DNA of 6,155 bases. Source: a bacterium (lineage in GTDB: Bacteria > Spirochaetota > UBA4802 > UBA5550). The stretch is taken from assembly GCA_024224995.1 (NCBI GenBank), contig JAAENB010001220.1:1-6155 (forward strand), in the 5' to 3' direction. Shown here one piece after another: positions 5,418 to 6,155 of the stretch (positions within the stretch are counted from its first letter, which is position 1; each line of letters begins with the position of its first letter). The position numbers and the translations under genes were made by a program. A model generated the notes under the pieces. The model did not search any database and had not been told where the DNA came from. It saw nothing but the letters and a program-made list of their open reading frames with translations.

Positions 5418-6146
5418 ATGAAAAAATTAATCAATAAATCAAATAGTATACTTACTATAGAGTTAATACTGTTCGCCATACTTCTCACCAGTTCCAACAT
5501 ATTCGCTCTTGACACAACCGAATGCTTCGACGTTGGAATTGTTACGGACTTAGAAGGATATTATAATTTCAGCCGAAACAAAGATGAACAGAGCCACTCA
5601 ACCCAAATAGTAGTGGGCGGCGGTCCTCATGAGCGACTCAGCTACACGCTTTCTACCGATTTTTCCCGGAGTGAGCCCGATGAAGGAGAGGCCACGACCT
5701 CTGTGGGTGCCATTGGTGCCGGATTGACCTGGACCGTTATAAAAACAAACCCCATTGAGATTGACCTGCTGCCTCATTTTACGTATGATTCCCGTAATAA
5801 TTTTAAGGCCTGGACTCTTGGCGGAGATATGGAAATCAATTTTATACTGTTTAAATCAGTGCAGCCATTTATTGTAGCCGGTTTTGCGAACTCCTATGAC
5901 GATGCAAACAAATGGTCTGTTCCCGTATCGGCCGGTTTTATGATTCCCGCAGGTGACAGATATGAGCTGTTTGCCCAATATAGTCTCACTCCCGAGCAAG
6001 GAGGGAAATTTAGCACTCTTGAAAAACAGGCTGCTATTGGTTTTAATGCCTCTGTTACCGATTCTCTGGAGATTATTTCCGAAGCAGGATATGAGTTTTC
6101 CGCCAGTGATTTGAGCCTTGGTTTTGGCCTTATTTACAGCCTGTAA
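5418..6146 (+). CDS. Small outer-membrane beta-barrel protein (porin- or transporter-like), specific function unknown
   Basis: A 242-residue exported protein predicted to form a barrel in the outer membrane. Residues 1-30 are a signal peptide: basic start MKKLINK, hydrophobic core about 11-23 (with an unusual Glu15) and a likely cut after SNIFA. The mature part alternates polar and nonpolar residues in about twelve strands, near 38-52, 60-71, 73-85, 94-109, 113-126, 130-144, 148-161, 165-177, 181-193, 200-214, 217-230 and 231-242. These are joined by short turns with Gly, Asn or Asp. It ends in a strand, GFGLIYSL, with a terminal Leu rather than the Phe common in proteobacterial barrels. A 12-strand count suits small channels and some outer-membrane enzymes, but I see no catalytic His/Ser motif. 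It is transcribed away from the PcfJ-like gene from a promoter overlapped by palindromes, so regulation by a repressor is likely. It could belong to the broad outer-membrane transporter families; I cannot name one. Confidence 0.82.
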   Translation: MKKLINKSNSILTIELILFAILLTSSNIFALDTTECFDVGIVTDLEGYYNFSRNKDEQSHSTQIVVGGGPHERLSYTLSTDFSRSEPDEGEATTSVGAIGAGLTWTVIKTNPIEIDLLPHFTYDSRNNFKAWTLGGDMEINFILFKSVQPFIVAGFANSYDDANKWSVPVSAGFMIPAGDRYELFAQYSLTPEQGGKFSTLEKQAAIGFNASVTDSLEIISEAGYEFSASDLSLGFGLIYSL

Positions 6147-6155
6147 TATTGGACC

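Noticed and set aside
1..6155. Mobile element, defence island, toxin-antitoxin pair or biosynthetic cluster
   Set aside because: No transposase, integrase, reverse transcriptase, nuclease or effector motif is visible, no paired small genes, and no terminal inverted repeats flank any gene. The PcfJ name alone is not evidence of a conjugative element.

Overview
The window holds four genes from a Gram-negative-type (double-membrane) bacterium of moderate GC content. One encodes a lipoprotein with a lipobox and another a small outer-membrane beta-barrel with a signal peptide. The combination of a membrane-anchored AraC-type regulator, a relaxed lipobox and a long SBBP-type propeller lipoprotein would fit Spirochaetota or a similar phylum. 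That is a style-based guess, because no rRNA or other marker gene is present.

Layout. (1) Positions 3-971, plus strand: the C-terminal part of an AraC-family regulator with an N-terminal multi-pass membrane domain; its true start probably lies before the window. (2) 972-1241: a non-coding gap with a perfect hairpin (1057-1079), whose T-tract lies on the minus strand, and a GC-rich imperfect hairpin (1138-1170). (3) 1242-3719, plus strand: an 825-residue exported lipoprotein that reads as two seven-repeat beta-propellers joined by an Ig/Fn3-like domain. (4) 3720-3787: a short convergent gap with a long hairpin (3734-3760). (5) 3788-5029, minus strand: a PcfJ-like protein of unknown function, start set by a strong GGAGG site. 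(6) 5030-5417: a divergent intergenic region, very AT-rich in its right half, with stacked inverted repeats and plausible promoters on both strands. (7) 5418-6146, plus strand: a small outer-membrane beta-barrel protein, probably 12-stranded.

How the genes may work together. Each gene looks like its own transcription unit: 1 and 2 are tandem but separated by about 270 bases with hairpins, 2 and 3 converge, and 3 and 4 diverge. Two products are predicted at the cell surface (lipoprotein and barrel), one is a sensor-like membrane regulator, and one is probably cytoplasmic (PcfJ-like). I see no operon, defence cassette, toxin-antitoxin pair, CRISPR array, transposase, tRNA or rRNA. The parts most worth attention are the double-propeller lipoprotein and the palindrome-rich divergent control region at 5289-5375. 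I do not see convincing evidence for a complete new multi-gene system.
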